DNA from: JABDOU01 sp041567895
GTDB lineage: Bacteria; Actinomycetota; Acidimicrobiia; Spongiisociales; SHLN01
Assembly: GCA_041567895.1 (NCBI GenBank)
Contig: JBFGAX010000007.1
Location: 1-64,000 of the forward strand
Direction of reading: 5' to 3'
DNA: 64,000 nt
Positions 32,683 to 43,094 of this stretch are shown one piece after another. Made by a program: the position numbers and the translations under genes. Each line of letters begins with the position of its first letter. Positions within the stretch are counted from its first letter, which is position 1. Below the pieces are notes generated by a model that was not told the DNA's origin, made no database searches, and was given only the letters and a program-made list of their open reading frames with translations.

Positions 32683-34599
32683 CTAAAAAACCAAACGAAC
32701 GAGTCGGCGCATCCAAACCACGCCCACCAGCCAGGCCACTATCCCGATGCCAATCGTGATGCGGCCGACAAGGGTCCCGGTGAGTTCGGCCAGGTAGGCA
32801 GCATTGATCATTGAGATCAAAATCACCAGCACGATCGGGATCAACGAGAGCACCACACCAGAAATCCGGCCTTCAGCGCTCAGCGCACGGATCCGGCGAC
32901 GAATCCGATTCCGGTCCCTGATCGTCTCGTTGACTGCGTCGAGGATTTCTGCAAGGTCGCCGCCGATCTGTCGATGAATCTCGATTGATTCAGCCACCCA
33001 GCGAAAGTCTTCGCTCTGTACGCGATCGGCAGCAGCTCGCATCGAGTCTTCAACTTCGCGACCGAGTTGCGTCTCGACTTTGATTCGTTGAAACTCCTCA
33101 GATGCAGGCGCAGGCGCTTCGGCAGCCACTGAATCAACGGCCTGGAGAAGTCCATATCCGGCTCGCATAGAAGACGCCATCAACTGAAGCGAGTCACTCA
33201 ACTGTTCAGCGAAGGCTCGCGACCGGGCCCCGGCCAACGAACTCAGGCGCAGTTTCGCCAAACCGATCACGACCGCTGCCCCTACCAACGCTACGGCAGG
33301 CCCCGCAAGGAACATCCCGACGGCGGCAGCTGCGAGAGCGAATGAGATGATCAGCACCACGAGCTCGGCCGGACGCATCGCCAGGCCGGCTCGCTCCAAA
33401 GTCAGATTCAATGGCGTGAGCCGATCAGCCTTGGTAAGAGTGGTCTCGGCCAAATTCGTCGCAGAGCTTGCAAGCGTGGAAAGGGCGTTCGGCTTGAACT
33501 CGGCCAGGCGACGGGGATCTGCCCGAAGCACATTCTCTGCCGGCTTGGGCAGCGTCATCATGCTCAGAGTCCCGGTTATCGCCAAAAAGAGCGCTGCGAT
33601 ACCTAGCCAAAGGGCAGTCTCAGTGTCCCAGAAACTGAGCGATATCGTTTCCCCTTCGCGAAGCACCGGCGCAGGTTCTACCGGGGCTGGCTCCGGCGTA
33701 ATCTCGGTTGCCGGGGTGGCTGACGAAACGGGAAACGCGATGAGCGTCTCCGCCGAGGCCACACCAGAGGAGGTGAGCAGGTTGAGACGTAGCGTTGTGT
33801 CACCTTCGGACTCACTCGTGTACGTGATCCGAAACCTGGTCAAGAGTTGGGCTGTTATGGATTCGAATACTTCACCGAGATCACTTCCGTCTGCAGAAAA
33901 TACCGACCCGCCAACGGCTTCGGCAAGGGTGTCAAGCGCTTCGCGATCGTTCTCAGGACTTTGGAGTTCAATCGAGTAGAGAGAGGCACCCACATCTTTG
34001 AGGGCCGCCGTGGCGGTGTTGAGATCGGCAGTGCTGACTGTATCGCCTCCGTCGGAAACCATCACGATCGTTTTTAGTGATTCATCCGATGCTCGGAGGA
34101 GATCTGTCGCTGCCAGGAGCCCGTCATACAGAGCGGTCTCGCCTCTCGCTGTGAGACCGTTGATATTCTCCGTCAGGTAATCCTTCTCATTCGAGAACTC
34201 AGCAGCCAGAGCCGCCGACGAGCCGAAAGCAATCACAGCCACATCAACCGATTCCGGCATGATCGCAACGAAGTCGGTGGCAGCTTTCTGCGCGGCTTCC
34301 AGGGGCGCTCCCTTCATGCTGCCGCTGACATCAAGGAGCAGGACGATTTCGAGCCCTTCGGAAGCTTCGAGTTCGAGCGCCGACTCGATTTGCTTCCCAT
34401 TCTCCAGAAGCTCAGAACTCGGAAGGTCGCTACCCAACAGATCCTGCGGAATGCTCGCGATCACCGATATCTCTGGGTAGCGAGTCGCATCGACGGAATC
34501 GATGGCGAGGCTGGTCTGATCCTGCGCGAGTGCCTGCGGAGAAAACGCCATCGTGAGTACCAGAATGACCGGGAGGAGTCGGCTCAGGCGAGGTTTCAT
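32683..34599 (-). CDS. von Willebrand factor A domain - TadB fusion
   Basis: 638 aa. A signal peptide (1-26) precedes an extracytoplasmic vWA domain with an intact MIDAS motif DVSGS (Asp90, Ser92, Ser94) and TALYDGLLAATDLL (about 80-270). A Pro/Glu linker and a membrane segment near 325-345 follow, then a TadB-type T2SSF platform domain (about 455-590; SLQLMASSMRAGYGLLQAV, IHRQIGGDLAEILDAV) with flanking membrane helices. The fusion would put a metal-dependent adhesion fold outside the cell on the pilus platform. It overlaps cpaF by 4 bp. Confidence 0.9.
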   Translation of the reverse strand: MKPRLSRLLPVILVLTMAFSPQALAQDQTSLAIDSVDATRYPEISVIASIPQDLLGSDLPSSELLENGKQIESALELEASEGLEIVLLLDVSGSMKGAPLEAAQKAATDFVAIMPESVDVAVIAFGSSAALAAEFSNEKDYLTENINGLTARGETALYDGLLAATDLLRASDESLKTIVMVSDGGDTVSTADLNTATAALKDVGASLYSIELQSPENDREALDTLAEAVGGSVFSADGSDLGEVFESITAQLLTRFRITYTSESEGDTTLRLNLLTSSGVASAETLIAFPVSSATPATEITPEPAPVEPAPVLREGETISLSFWDTETALWLGIAALFLAITGTLSMMTLPKPAENVLRADPRRLAEFKPNALSTLASSATNLAETTLTKADRLTPLNLTLERAGLAMRPAELVVLIISFALAAAAVGMFLAGPAVALVGAAVVIGLAKLRLSSLAGARSRAFAEQLSDSLQLMASSMRAGYGLLQAVDSVAAEAPAPASEEFQRIKVETQLGREVEDSMRAAADRVQSEDFRWVAESIEIHRQIGGDLAEILDAVNETIRDRNRIRRRIRALSAEGRISGVVLSLIPIVLVILISMINAAYLAELTGTLVGRITIGIGIVAWLVGVVWMRRLVRLVF

Positions 34600-35978
34600 C
34601 GCCGTTTGTGACCATTTCTAGAAGCCAATTGTGGTGTTCCAAAAATCGAAGGCGGGAGCTGAATACCAACGTCTTTGAGTCGTTCCGTGAACTGAGGCCG
34701 GATTCCAGTAGGTTGAATAGTCCCGAGATACCGGCCACCGCTGTCGATGCCGGCCTTGTAGTCGAAGGCGAATGCGTCCTGCAACGTGATCGTTTCGCCC
34801 TCCATCCCGACAACCTCGGATACTTGAACGATTCGACGAGAACCGTCCCGCATCCGACTCAGGTGAACAATGAGATCCACCGCCGATGCCACTTGTTCCC
34901 GAATCGCCCTGGCCGGCAGATCGACTCCCGCCATGAGAACCATCGTCTCCAGACGAGACAACGCATCTCTCGGGCTGTTGGCATGGACCGTGGACAGAGA
35001 ACCTTCGTGGCCGGTATTCATGGCCTGGAGCATGTCCAGGGCTTCACCGCCACGAACCTCACCCACGACGATCCGGTCGGGACGCATACGCAATGCATTC
35101 CTGACCAGGTCTCGAATTGCGATCTGGCCTTTGCCTTCAACGTTCGGTGGGCGGCTCTCGAGCCGAATCACGTGATTCTGAGCCATTTGCAACTCCACCG
35201 CGTCTTCGATCGTGATGATGCGCTCGTCATTGGGAATGAACCCCGATAGCACATTGAGAAGCGTCGTCTTACCTGTACCGGTACCGCCGGTGACCAGGAT
35301 ATTCAGCTTCCCTTCGACGGTCGCCTTCAGCAGGACGGCCAAATCATCGGTCAACGTTCCGATCTCGATCAGGTCCTTGACTTCGAAAGGTTCCTTGGAA
35401 AACACGCGGATCGTGAGTACGGGGCCGTCGACCGACAGAGGCGGAATGACAGCATTGACGCGGGAACCGTCCGGTAGACGGGCATCCACCATCGGTGAAG
35501 ACTCATCGATCCGACGACCGACCTGTGCCACGATCCGGTCAATCACCTTGCGCAAACTCTGTTGCGACGCAAATTTGGTGTCGGTTTGCTCGATCTTGCC
35601 GTCACGCTCGATATAGATGAAATCGTCTGCGTTCACCATGATCTCGGTGACAGCTGGATCCTCCAGATAAATGTGGAGTGGACCGTATCCGAGGATCTCA
35701 TCCCGAATCTGTTTCCCCAGTTGACGCTGTTCTTCAGCTGAGAACGGGGCTTTCTCGGCAGCCATCGCGGCCGACAGTTCACGGGCCACTATCTCCTGGA
35801 GCTCGACATCGGACATCGACGAGTCGTACAGACGGGGTCCAAGTTTGGCGAACAGCGCCTGCTGGGCCCGGTTTTTCAGTTTGATGAAGGGGTCTTCCCC
35901 CGGAACGACTGCAACCGGAACATCTGCTTGTCTGCGTGATCGTTCGTCAGCCTTTTTCAGGCGTTCTTCAAGCCTCAT
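34596..35978 (-). CDS. cpaF: Tad pilus assembly ATPase CpaF/TadA
   Basis: 460 aa hexameric secretion ATPase powering Flp pilus assembly. The N-terminal domain with GYGPLHIYLEDPAVTEIMVN leads to the RecA-like core: Walker A GGTGTGKTT (231-239), the Asp box IITIEDAVELQM, Walker B RIVVGEVRGGEALDMLQAMNTGHEGS and the His box STVHANS. It overlaps cpaE by 11 bp and the vWA-tadB gene by 4 bp, so expression is tightly coupled. Confidence 0.96.
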   Translation of the reverse strand: MRLEERLKKADERSRRQADVPVAVVPGEDPFIKLKNRAQQALFAKLGPRLYDSSMSDVELQEIVARELSAAMAAEKAPFSAEEQRQLGKQIRDEILGYGPLHIYLEDPAVTEIMVNADDFIYIERDGKIEQTDTKFASQQSLRKVIDRIVAQVGRRIDESSPMVDARLPDGSRVNAVIPPLSVDGPVLTIRVFSKEPFEVKDLIEIGTLTDDLAVLLKATVEGKLNILVTGGTGTGKTTLLNVLSGFIPNDERIITIEDAVELQMAQNHVIRLESRPPNVEGKGQIAIRDLVRNALRMRPDRIVVGEVRGGEALDMLQAMNTGHEGSLSTVHANSPRDALSRLETMVLMAGVDLPARAIREQVASAVDLIVHLSRMRDGSRRIVQVSEVVGMEGETITLQDAFAFDYKAGIDSGGRYLGTIQPTGIRPQFTERLKDVGIQLPPSIFGTPQLASRNGHKRR

Positions 35979-37188
35979 CGACAGACCTCCTTCGCGAGAA
36001 GGCGGCTTTAAGCCCGCCAGAAGGCTCCGGTCTTCCGTTGATCAAGTGGACCAACGACATCATCTTGCGCGAAACGGCCAATTTCGGTGCCGCCTCGACG
36101 ATCGGGGTTCCCTGATTCATCGACGTCGGAAGATCTCTCGTGCTGGGAATCGAGATGGACACCGGCATACCCATGACGCCCGCAGCTTCCTCCGGCGTTA
36201 CACCAACCCGGCTGTCCGCTCGATTCAGAACGAAATGCCGCTTGGCACCTGTCAGATTGAGCCGGTCGAGCACGTCCACGACCTTACGGAGACCGCGCAC
36301 CGCTGCCACCGAGAGGTCACAAACCATCAAGATCTCGGATGAGAGTTCGATTGCCGTCAGCGTGGCCTCTGTGATGCCGGCAGGCGTGTCGATGATCACA
36401 TAGTCGAATTCGGCGGCCAGGAGCTTTACGACCTCTTCCACATCGGCCGAGGTGACGCTATCTGCCTCGCCCGGTCCGAGGGGGGCGCACAGTGCGAACA
36501 GATTTGGGCCCCGATTCGCCAGAAAGACCTTCAAGTTGGTTCGGGTCAAACCTCCCGGAACCTGTCGGAGGTCGGCAATGGTGTGCTCGCCCTGCACCTG
36601 CAGCGCGTCGCTCACATCACCGAATTGCAGATCAAGGTCAACGATCACCACCCGATCCTCGGGTTGCATGGCTAGACCGACGGCCAGATTTGTGGCGAGC
36701 GTCGTCTTGCCGGACCCTCCTTTGGGTGCGACGATCGTCACGACCTTGCCGCGGCCGGTTCTGCCGCCGATGGCGCCAATCGTCTCCATCAGGTTCATGC
36801 GTCTGCGAAGAGCGGTGTCGAGCGCTCGATCGAGCGACTCTCGTAGCTGCATTGGTTCGGCTTTGGGTGAGATCAGATCGCTCACGCCGGCCCGCATGGC
36901 CTTGGCAAAGAGGCCGTTGTTCGCCTCAGCCACGACCATGACAACGATCTCGGGATGAAACGATTCGAACGCCGCTGCCAGGTCAAGGGCTTGATCCATC
37001 GGGATATTCGGCCCCAGCACCACGGCGTCCGGGGAGAACTCCATGATCTCTTTCACAGCCGCATGCGGATTGTCAAGCAGGAGATCGTTCTCCCACCGGG
37101 AAATCCCGCCATCCATGTCGCCACGCATGGCTTTGCGCACCTTTTGTTCGAATGCGACGCTCGATGTCGCCAGTAGTACTCCACTCAT
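35968..37188 (-). CDS. cpaE: Tad pilus assembly protein CpaE/TadZ (receiver-like plus ParA/MinD ATPase)
   Basis: 406 aa. Residues 1-125 are an atypical receiver domain; from 148 comes a MinD-like ATPase with deviant Walker A KGGSGKTT (156-163), VIVDLDLQFGD and DYVIIDTPAGI. CpaE/TadZ localises the pilus machine at the pole or membrane. ATG 37188 overlaps the cpaB stop by 4 bp; the longer in-frame start at 37260 lies inside cpaB and is rejected. Confidence 0.93.
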   Translation of the reverse strand: MSGVLLATSSVAFEQKVRKAMRGDMDGGISRWENDLLLDNPHAAVKEIMEFSPDAVVLGPNIPMDQALDLAAAFESFHPEIVVMVVAEANNGLFAKAMRAGVSDLISPKAEPMQLRESLDRALDTALRRRMNLMETIGAIGGRTGRGKVVTIVAPKGGSGKTTLATNLAVGLAMQPEDRVVIVDLDLQFGDVSDALQVQGEHTIADLRQVPGGLTRTNLKVFLANRGPNLFALCAPLGPGEADSVTSADVEEVVKLLAAEFDYVIIDTPAGITEATLTAIELSSEILMVCDLSVAAVRGLRKVVDVLDRLNLTGAKRHFVLNRADSRVGVTPEEAAGVMGMPVSISIPSTRDLPTSMNQGTPIVEAAPKLAVSRKMMSLVHLINGRPEPSGGLKAAFSRRRSVDEA

Positions 37189-38021
37189 CGGTAGATAACT
37201 CCCCTCGAGATAATTTCGGTGTCGAGCTCGCTGGCCTCTTCGCCTTCCCGAGCCAGCCACACCTTGCCGAACTCTGCTGTGAACACGATCTTTTCGATGG
37301 CTGGCGCTTCCGCTGCCAGGGTGATGAGCAGGTTGCCCGTTGGAGCCAGCTCTACACCTTGCTCCTCGGCGGCAGTCTCCGCCTCAGGTACCGGAAGCGT
37401 TTCGATCTGTACGTTCGTCACCAGGATCTTGTGAAGGATGATGTGCGTCGTGTTGGGAGTCTTCGGTTTCTCAGCCGGCGCCAGGGTCTGCTGGTTCTGG
37501 TTTACAACAATCTGGATCGGCTCTTCGTCCGGGTCTTCCGGGATCGCCCCGGAGATCTCGAATGGATCAAACGATGCCAGATAGGCCACAATATCGCCGG
37601 GCTCGAGGCTTCCTCCCACGGCACGATCGGGTGAAAGCGATACGGTCACTTGCAACAGATCGGCCGGCACGTCGATTTCTTTCGATGCCTCGAGGACAGC
37701 GAGCGTCGTGAACCTGCTGTTGACGATCTGCTCCCCCGGCACGAGATCCACCGCCGTGACTTCACCCTGGATCTCGCTCAAATCCGAAACGGAACCGAGC
37801 GCTTGTGCGCCAACCGGGATCCTCTTCGAAGAAACATTGAGCGCTACCTCTTCGAGAGTGGCGCCCTCGGGAATCGTGTCAGACACGACCAGCACCTCAA
37901 CCGTTTCTTGTTCAGCGAGTGCGCGGTCTTCTGCGGACTGCACATAGCGAATCAGAACAAACGTTCCCAGGATCGCAAGGACGATCGAAAGCACCACACC
38001 GAGCCATTTTCTGTTACCCAT
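37185..38021 (-). CDS. cpaB: Tad pilus assembly protein CpaB/RcpC
   Basis: 278 aa. An N-terminal membrane anchor (WLGVVLSIVLAILGTFVLI) is followed by an SAF domain (VEVLVVSDTIPEGATLEEV and DLVPGEQIVNSRFT) and a CpaB C-terminal domain with SLSPDRAVGGSLEPGDIVAYL. In diderms it helps the secretin; here, with no secretin gene nearby, it probably stabilises the pilus base in the wall. AGGGAA lies 6 nt before ATG 38021. It follows the TadG-like gene by 44 bp. Confidence 0.9.
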   Translation of the reverse strand: MGNRKWLGVVLSIVLAILGTFVLIRYVQSAEDRALAEQETVEVLVVSDTIPEGATLEEVALNVSSKRIPVGAQALGSVSDLSEIQGEVTAVDLVPGEQIVNSRFTTLAVLEASKEIDVPADLLQVTVSLSPDRAVGGSLEPGDIVAYLASFDPFEISGAIPEDPDEEPIQIVVNQNQQTLAPAEKPKTPNTTHIILHKILVTNVQIETLPVPEAETAAEEQGVELAPTGNLLITLAAEAPAIEKIVFTAEFGKVWLAREGEEASELDTEIISRGVIYR

Positions 38022-38065
38022 CTAATTTCCCTTTTTCTTCCGTTTGTCCACTTGAAATCTCCTGG

Positions 38066-39235
38066 TCAACCGCTGAAGCGAATGACAACCACTCCGCGGT
38101 CTTCGCCGCCGAGATCTCCATCACCGGTATATACGGTGTTGACGAAGTACCCGGCGAGGCAGCGGACATCGTTCTGACCCGGACCGCTACACGGCGCTCC
38201 GGAGAGTGGGGGATTGACCCATCGCGTGTACTTGGGTCCGCCGCTGAATCGGTAGCCCGTGACGTGGAATGCTCCGTAGCCCGAGATGTGGTAACACTTG
38301 CCATTCGAGCCGCACGGTCCGGTTCCGTTGGCAGGCCCGGTCCACAGGTCGTCGAAATACGGAATGAAGATCGTTTTACCGATCAAACCGCCGTACTGAT
38401 CGTATCCCAGTAGTAGGCCTTCGATCGTGCTCCCATTGCTGTCCGCGCAGCCGGAGGAAGGGGAGCTGCCGGTATCGCCGGGAGCCCATCCGTAGTCGAT
38501 GTTGTTGGGATCACTCTGTGAGGCGCCGTATACCTCAGCTTCACAGTTGACCGATTGCAGCCAACCGAACCCGCCAGGGAGTCGGCCATCTCCATCCTGG
38601 TCCTGGCCGGCCTGTGCTGCACAGTCTTCAGTCGCGTTGCCGTCGTGAAATTGAATCTCGATTCCGGGATTGTTGTAGTCCGGCGGATCGGATTCGTTTG
38701 TCGAAGCATCTCCTCCGGGCCAACCAGGGTCAGTCTTTTCCCATTCGCATTCGGAGATGATGATGGGGAACGTTGCAATTTGCAGGGGAAAGCCCCACAC
38801 GACCGTTGCATCCGCGCCGATCGTGAAGTCGTCAAATCCCACGGCGCGGGCGAACATGAGATCGTGTTCATGGTCTCCGTTCGGATCCTCAGTCGCGTTG
38901 TATACCGTCACCTCTCTCGCACTGAGATCGAGATCGACCTGATATGCCCAGGCTGCCGCGTCCCGAGCGTTGCCATCGACATATATTTCCGCGATGGCAT
39001 ACTCGTCATAGCCCCCACCGCATAATCCTCTTGCGCAGTCTTCCGCTATGGCCAGAGCGGCGGCATCTGCCCCATTTTGGAGCTGACGACGCTCCTCCCA
39101 AACAGAACCGAAGTCAATGGCGAATGCCGCCATGGCGAGCATGCCGACCATGATCACTGCCGCGAAGACAACCGTTGCGCCCTCGTCGTCGGCCGAACCG
39201 ATCCTGCGCCCAATGGCCTGGATCATCCGCCGCAT
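38066..39235 (-). CDS. TadG-like Flp pilus-associated protein
   Basis: 389 aa. After a short basic N-terminus comes a TadG/TadE-type hydrophobic segment, GATVVFAAVIMVGMLAMAAFAIDFG, then ERRQLQNGADAAALAIAEDCARG, the standard start of the TadG N-terminal domain. The remaining 330 residues are an exported Cys-, Gly- and Asp-rich region without a recognised domain. It is a minor pilin or pseudopilin-like envelope protein. ATG 39235 overlaps the tadE stop by 13 bp; upstream in-frame codons lie in tadE. Confidence 0.85.
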   Translation of the reverse strand: MRRMIQAIGRRIGSADDEGATVVFAAVIMVGMLAMAAFAIDFGSVWEERRQLQNGADAAALAIAEDCARGLCGGGYDEYAIAEIYVDGNARDAAAWAYQVDLDLSAREVTVYNATEDPNGDHEHDLMFARAVGFDDFTIGADATVVWGFPLQIATFPIIISECEWEKTDPGWPGGDASTNESDPPDYNNPGIEIQFHDGNATEDCAAQAGQDQDGDGRLPGGFGWLQSVNCEAEVYGASQSDPNNIDYGWAPGDTGSSPSSGCADSNGSTIEGLLLGYDQYGGLIGKTIFIPYFDDLWTGPANGTGPCGSNGKCYHISGYGAFHVTGYRFSGGPKYTRWVNPPLSGAPCSGPGQNDVRCLAGYFVNTVYTGDGDLGGEDRGVVVIRFSG

Positions 39236-39615
39236 CGCATGACCCCCTGAGCCTCCATGGTGAAGCTGACGGCTCGCCAGAACGCTATCTGCATGGCGAA
39301 GGGATATTCGAGATCCATCGTTGTCGGTTGGCCTGGATTGCATGCTGCCGTGGTGATGGTCATCTGGTTTGGATCCAGCGTTATCGCAGCATTGCGGGCA
39401 GCATCTTCTCCCTGAGCTACATCCTGGGTGATGGCGTACTGACGAACGCCTTCCCGGGCAGCATGAGTGAGCGTGTTTTGTGTGTTGTAGGCTCGTCCGA
39501 ATTCAATAATGCCGAAAACCAGCATCAAGAGAACCGGAGCGATGATCGCGAATTCGACCATTGCGGCGCCGTGATCACTCACGTTCTGTAACCGATTCTT
39601 CTTCAAAACCAACAC
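39223..39615 (-). CDS. tadE: TadE-like minor pilin
   Basis: 130 aa. The sequence GAAMVEFAIIAPVLLMLVFGIIEFGRAY is the canonical TadE-like segment, with the conserved Glu five residues into the hydrophobic stretch; AAREGVRQYA follows. It is processed or inserted as a pseudopilin. The start is uncertain: GTG 39615 is chosen because longer in-frame versions run through the strong hairpin at 39637-39670 and the pilin gene; GTG near 39580 is an alternative. Confidence 0.85.
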   Translation of the reverse strand: MLVLKKNRLQNVSDHGAAMVEFAIIAPVLLMLVFGIIEFGRAYNTQNTLTHAAREGVRQYAITQDVAQGEDAARNAAITLDPNQMTITTAACNPGQPTTMDLEYPFAMQIAFWRAVSFTMEAQGVMRCGG

Positions 39616-39636
39616 TTTCTGCGATTGATGAGTTTG

Positions 39637-39670
39637 TTCGGGGTTGCCGTCAAGAGACGGCAACCCCGAA
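39637..39670 (-). terminator. 15-bp perfect hairpin between flp pilin and tadE
   Basis: TTCGGGGTTGCCGTC (39637-39651) pairs perfectly with GACGGCAACCCCGAA (39656-39670) around a 4-nt loop. It follows the pilin stop (39680) on the minus strand but has no T-run, so it probably stabilises or attenuates, leaving pilin mRNA in excess of assembly mRNA. Confidence 0.7.
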
Positions 39671-39679
39671 TTCACTCTC

Positions 39680-39892
39680 TTAGTTGGCGGCAGCGCCGGG
39701 GGCTCCTGGACCAGGTCCTGGGCCGACGTTCTGCTGGGTCGTGTCGAACGCCGTGAAGACGTTCTGGCCAAGCGCACCAATAACCAGCACCGAGACGACA
39801 GCGATGAGGGCGACCATGATGCCGTATTCGACCATCGTGGCTCCCTTGTCGCCGCTCAGGCGGCTCTGCAAGTAGGCGTATGCCTTAAGCAT
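39680..39892 (-). CDS. flp: Flp/Fap-type major pilin
   Basis: 70 aa. The N-terminus is short and charged (LQSRLSGDKG), followed by the Flp motif GATMVEYGIMVALIAVVSVLVIGALG; the prepilin peptidase site should be after the Gly before ATMVEY, with Glu at +5. The tail is Gly/Pro/Ala-rich (GPGPGPGAPG). GGAAGGGG precedes ATG 39892 by 4 nt. It heads the Tad operon; the prepilin peptidase TadV/CpaA is not in the window. A longer in-frame start at 40306 is rejected as non-homologous and antisense-like. Confidence 0.94.
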   Translation of the reverse strand: MLKAYAYLQSRLSGDKGATMVEYGIMVALIAVVSVLVIGALGQNVFTAFDTTQQNVGPGPGPGAPGAAAN

Positions 39893-40023
39893 GTTGCCCC
39901 TTCCGTTTATGGACCCTCCTCGTGGGGTCTCCTCATGGCGATAAGAATTACCAATTGCAGCAGGGGAAACACCACCAAAATTGGTGATCTTTCTCTGAGC
40001 CTCCGGAGAGACCCGAGGGGAGG
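39893..40023 (-). promoter_or_regulatory. 131-bp leader/promoter region of the Tad operon
   Basis: The region holds a perfect palindrome CACCAA-AA-TTGGTG (39973-39986), a related CAATTGGT further downstream, and a small GACCC/GGGTC stem before the ribosome site. No clear -10 was found. It looks like an operator plus structured leader; I could not match it to a c-di-GMP or other known riboswitch. Confidence 0.4.
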
Positions 40024-41259
40024 TCAGTTGCGGGTGACGCCTGAAAAGATGACCGCCAGGGCACCATCGCTGATCAAGTCGGCTCTCAGGTCTACCGACC
40101 AGAGGCCGGCGAGACCGGCCGTGCCGGTGGGTTCCACGCCGATACCCGTGTGTTGAACGGCGGCCTCGTGAGCCTCCACCAGGGCGGATTCGGGGACCTC
40201 GACGGGCCAGCCGCGGCCTGCCAGAAGTTGGTGCAAAACGGGAAGCCAGTCGTAGGTGACGTCGTCGAGGATTCCGGTTGCCGCCGACTCTCCGACCGGG
40301 TTCCATGGGTACATGAAACGGTCCGGCTCGGCGTGGGCGAGATCGTCGATGCGGGTGCGAATTTCGGGGCTGAGGGCGTTTGCGATCTTGATGTCATTGC
40401 GGCCGACCAGCTCCGGGGCGACCTCTTCGATCAGTAAATCCCATGCCCGTCGTAAAGGGCTGCACGCCTCGCCCTGGACGGTGTGGAGGATCCATTCGAT
40501 ATCTCGCGACTGGCTGCGGACCGCTCTGAATGTGGTCGCTGCCAGCGCTCCCCCGCCCACCTGCATGAGCAATCGAACCCGGCCTTTCACGCCGGCCTCC
40601 TTCAACTGATCGGCCAGCTCCCAGCCCAGCGTCCGTCCCCCGTCGAGGGCTGACGGAGTCGAGGGGCCCTGCACCGAGAACGGACGGGCACCGTCGGCGA
40701 CCGCTTCCTGAAAACGCAGGAAACTGGGATCTCCGGATTCGCCTTCCCGGCGCTCGCAGACCTCGATGCGGGCTCCGAGTTCAGATAGTTGGCCGACGAT
40801 GACCTCATCGGCCCAGGTCGGGATGAAGACTCGCAGCGGAGCGCCGTCGGCCTTGGCAACCACTGCCGCCGCCAGCGCCGCATTGCCGCACGAAGCGATC
40901 GCCATCTCCTGGTCGCGGCCATCGGCCACTCCGTCGTTGTCCACTGCGTATTGGAGCATGGTGCCGAACAGATGCCTGCCCTTGTGGGAACCGGCCACGT
41001 TGCCGGTTTCATCCTTGACCCACAGCGGAATCTTGAGCCCCAACGCATCGGCCAACGCCGGTTGCGTACTGGTTGGCGTAACCCGGAAACCGGTTGCTAC
41101 TCCACCGTCAAACGACACCGAGGCCACCTGCTCATCCAGCCGTTCCACCAGCTCAATAAACCGCTCGTCGTTCCAACCGGCTGCCATAGCAGACCGATAG
41201 CTATCCAACCGCCGCCGATACTGCAGGAAAGGATTCACCTCACCCACGAGAATCGACAA
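40024..41259 (-). CDS. Fold-type II PLP-dependent enzyme (threonine synthase/dehydratase-like)
   Basis: 411 aa. The PLP lysine is Lys93 in GSHKGRH, and the cofactor loop is SCGNAALAAAVVAKADG; the glycine-rich phosphate-binding loop appears as QVGGGALAA. Overall it resembles threonine synthase, threonine dehydratase or diaminopropionate lyase-like enzymes, so beta-elimination or replacement on an amino acid is likely; the substrate is unknown. It starts with TTG 41259, lacking a clear ribosome site, 15 bp after the other PLP enzyme gene. It ends the five-gene operon whose promoter has the TTTTAC-GTAAAA palindrome. Confidence 0.85.
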   Translation of the reverse strand: MSILVGEVNPFLQYRRRLDSYRSAMAAGWNDERFIELVERLDEQVASVSFDGGVATGFRVTPTSTQPALADALGLKIPLWVKDETGNVAGSHKGRHLFGTMLQYAVDNDGVADGRDQEMAIASCGNAALAAAVVAKADGAPLRVFIPTWADEVIVGQLSELGARIEVCERREGESGDPSFLRFQEAVADGARPFSVQGPSTPSALDGGRTLGWELADQLKEAGVKGRVRLLMQVGGGALAATTFRAVRSQSRDIEWILHTVQGEACSPLRRAWDLLIEEVAPELVGRNDIKIANALSPEIRTRIDDLAHAEPDRFMYPWNPVGESAATGILDDVTYDWLPVLHQLLAGRGWPVEVPESALVEAHEAAVQHTGIGVEPTGTAGLAGLWSVDLRADLISDGALAVIFSGVTRN

Positions 41260-41274
41260 GGAGCAATCGAAGCA

Positions 41275-42737
<1,463 letters not shown>

Positions 42738-42741
<4 letters not shown>

Positions 42742-43094
42742 GTGGCCTCCCGGATCGCATTCAAATAGTTGTAAATCGTGATGCGGCTCACGCCCATGGC
42801 TTCGGCGACCTCATCGATACTGCGCCGAAGGCCGAACGCGCCCCGGCTATCGAGCAAACGGATTGCTGCTTGTTTCCCCTTGCGATCAAGCTGGCCGAAG
42901 GGCTTGCCGAGTTCTTGTTCGGCGGCGGCGATGATGCCGGCCAGGGTGTCTTCGAAGTCCAGCCTGATGGCGACGGCAGGCTCACCTTCCCAATCGAGCA
43001 CGAGATCGGTGTCGGTCGCGTCGCCAAGCGGCACCGTCGATGCCCCGATGGCATCGATCAACGGTTTGAGGGCGGTGACAAATGAGTCAACCAT
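42738..43094 (-). CDS. DauR/YheO-like transcriptional regulator
   Basis: 118 aa. The C-terminal 50 residues (LDRKGKQAAIRLLDSRGAFG and SIDEVAEAMGVSRITIYNYL) match the HTH of DauR/YheO-type regulators, in which the HTH is C-terminal. The N-terminal 65 residues are shorter than the PAS-like domain of full-length members and contain LVLDWEGEPAVAIRLDFED. DauR controls D-arginine catabolism in Pseudomonas; here it is embedded between a YkoF-like protein and two PLP enzymes and is the only regulator gene in either ring-catabolic operon, so it is the first candidate for the shared palindrome. Confidence 0.75.

Noticed and set aside
39893..40023. c-di-GMP riboswitch in the Tad leader
   Set aside because: I compared the leader with the GEMM consensus from memory and could not find its conserved elements; only a palindrome and a small stem are supported.
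39893..40306. Extended Flp pilin reading frame
   Set aside because: The extra 138 residues are antisense to the PLP enzyme gene and not pilin-like; the 70-aa form has a strong ribosome site.
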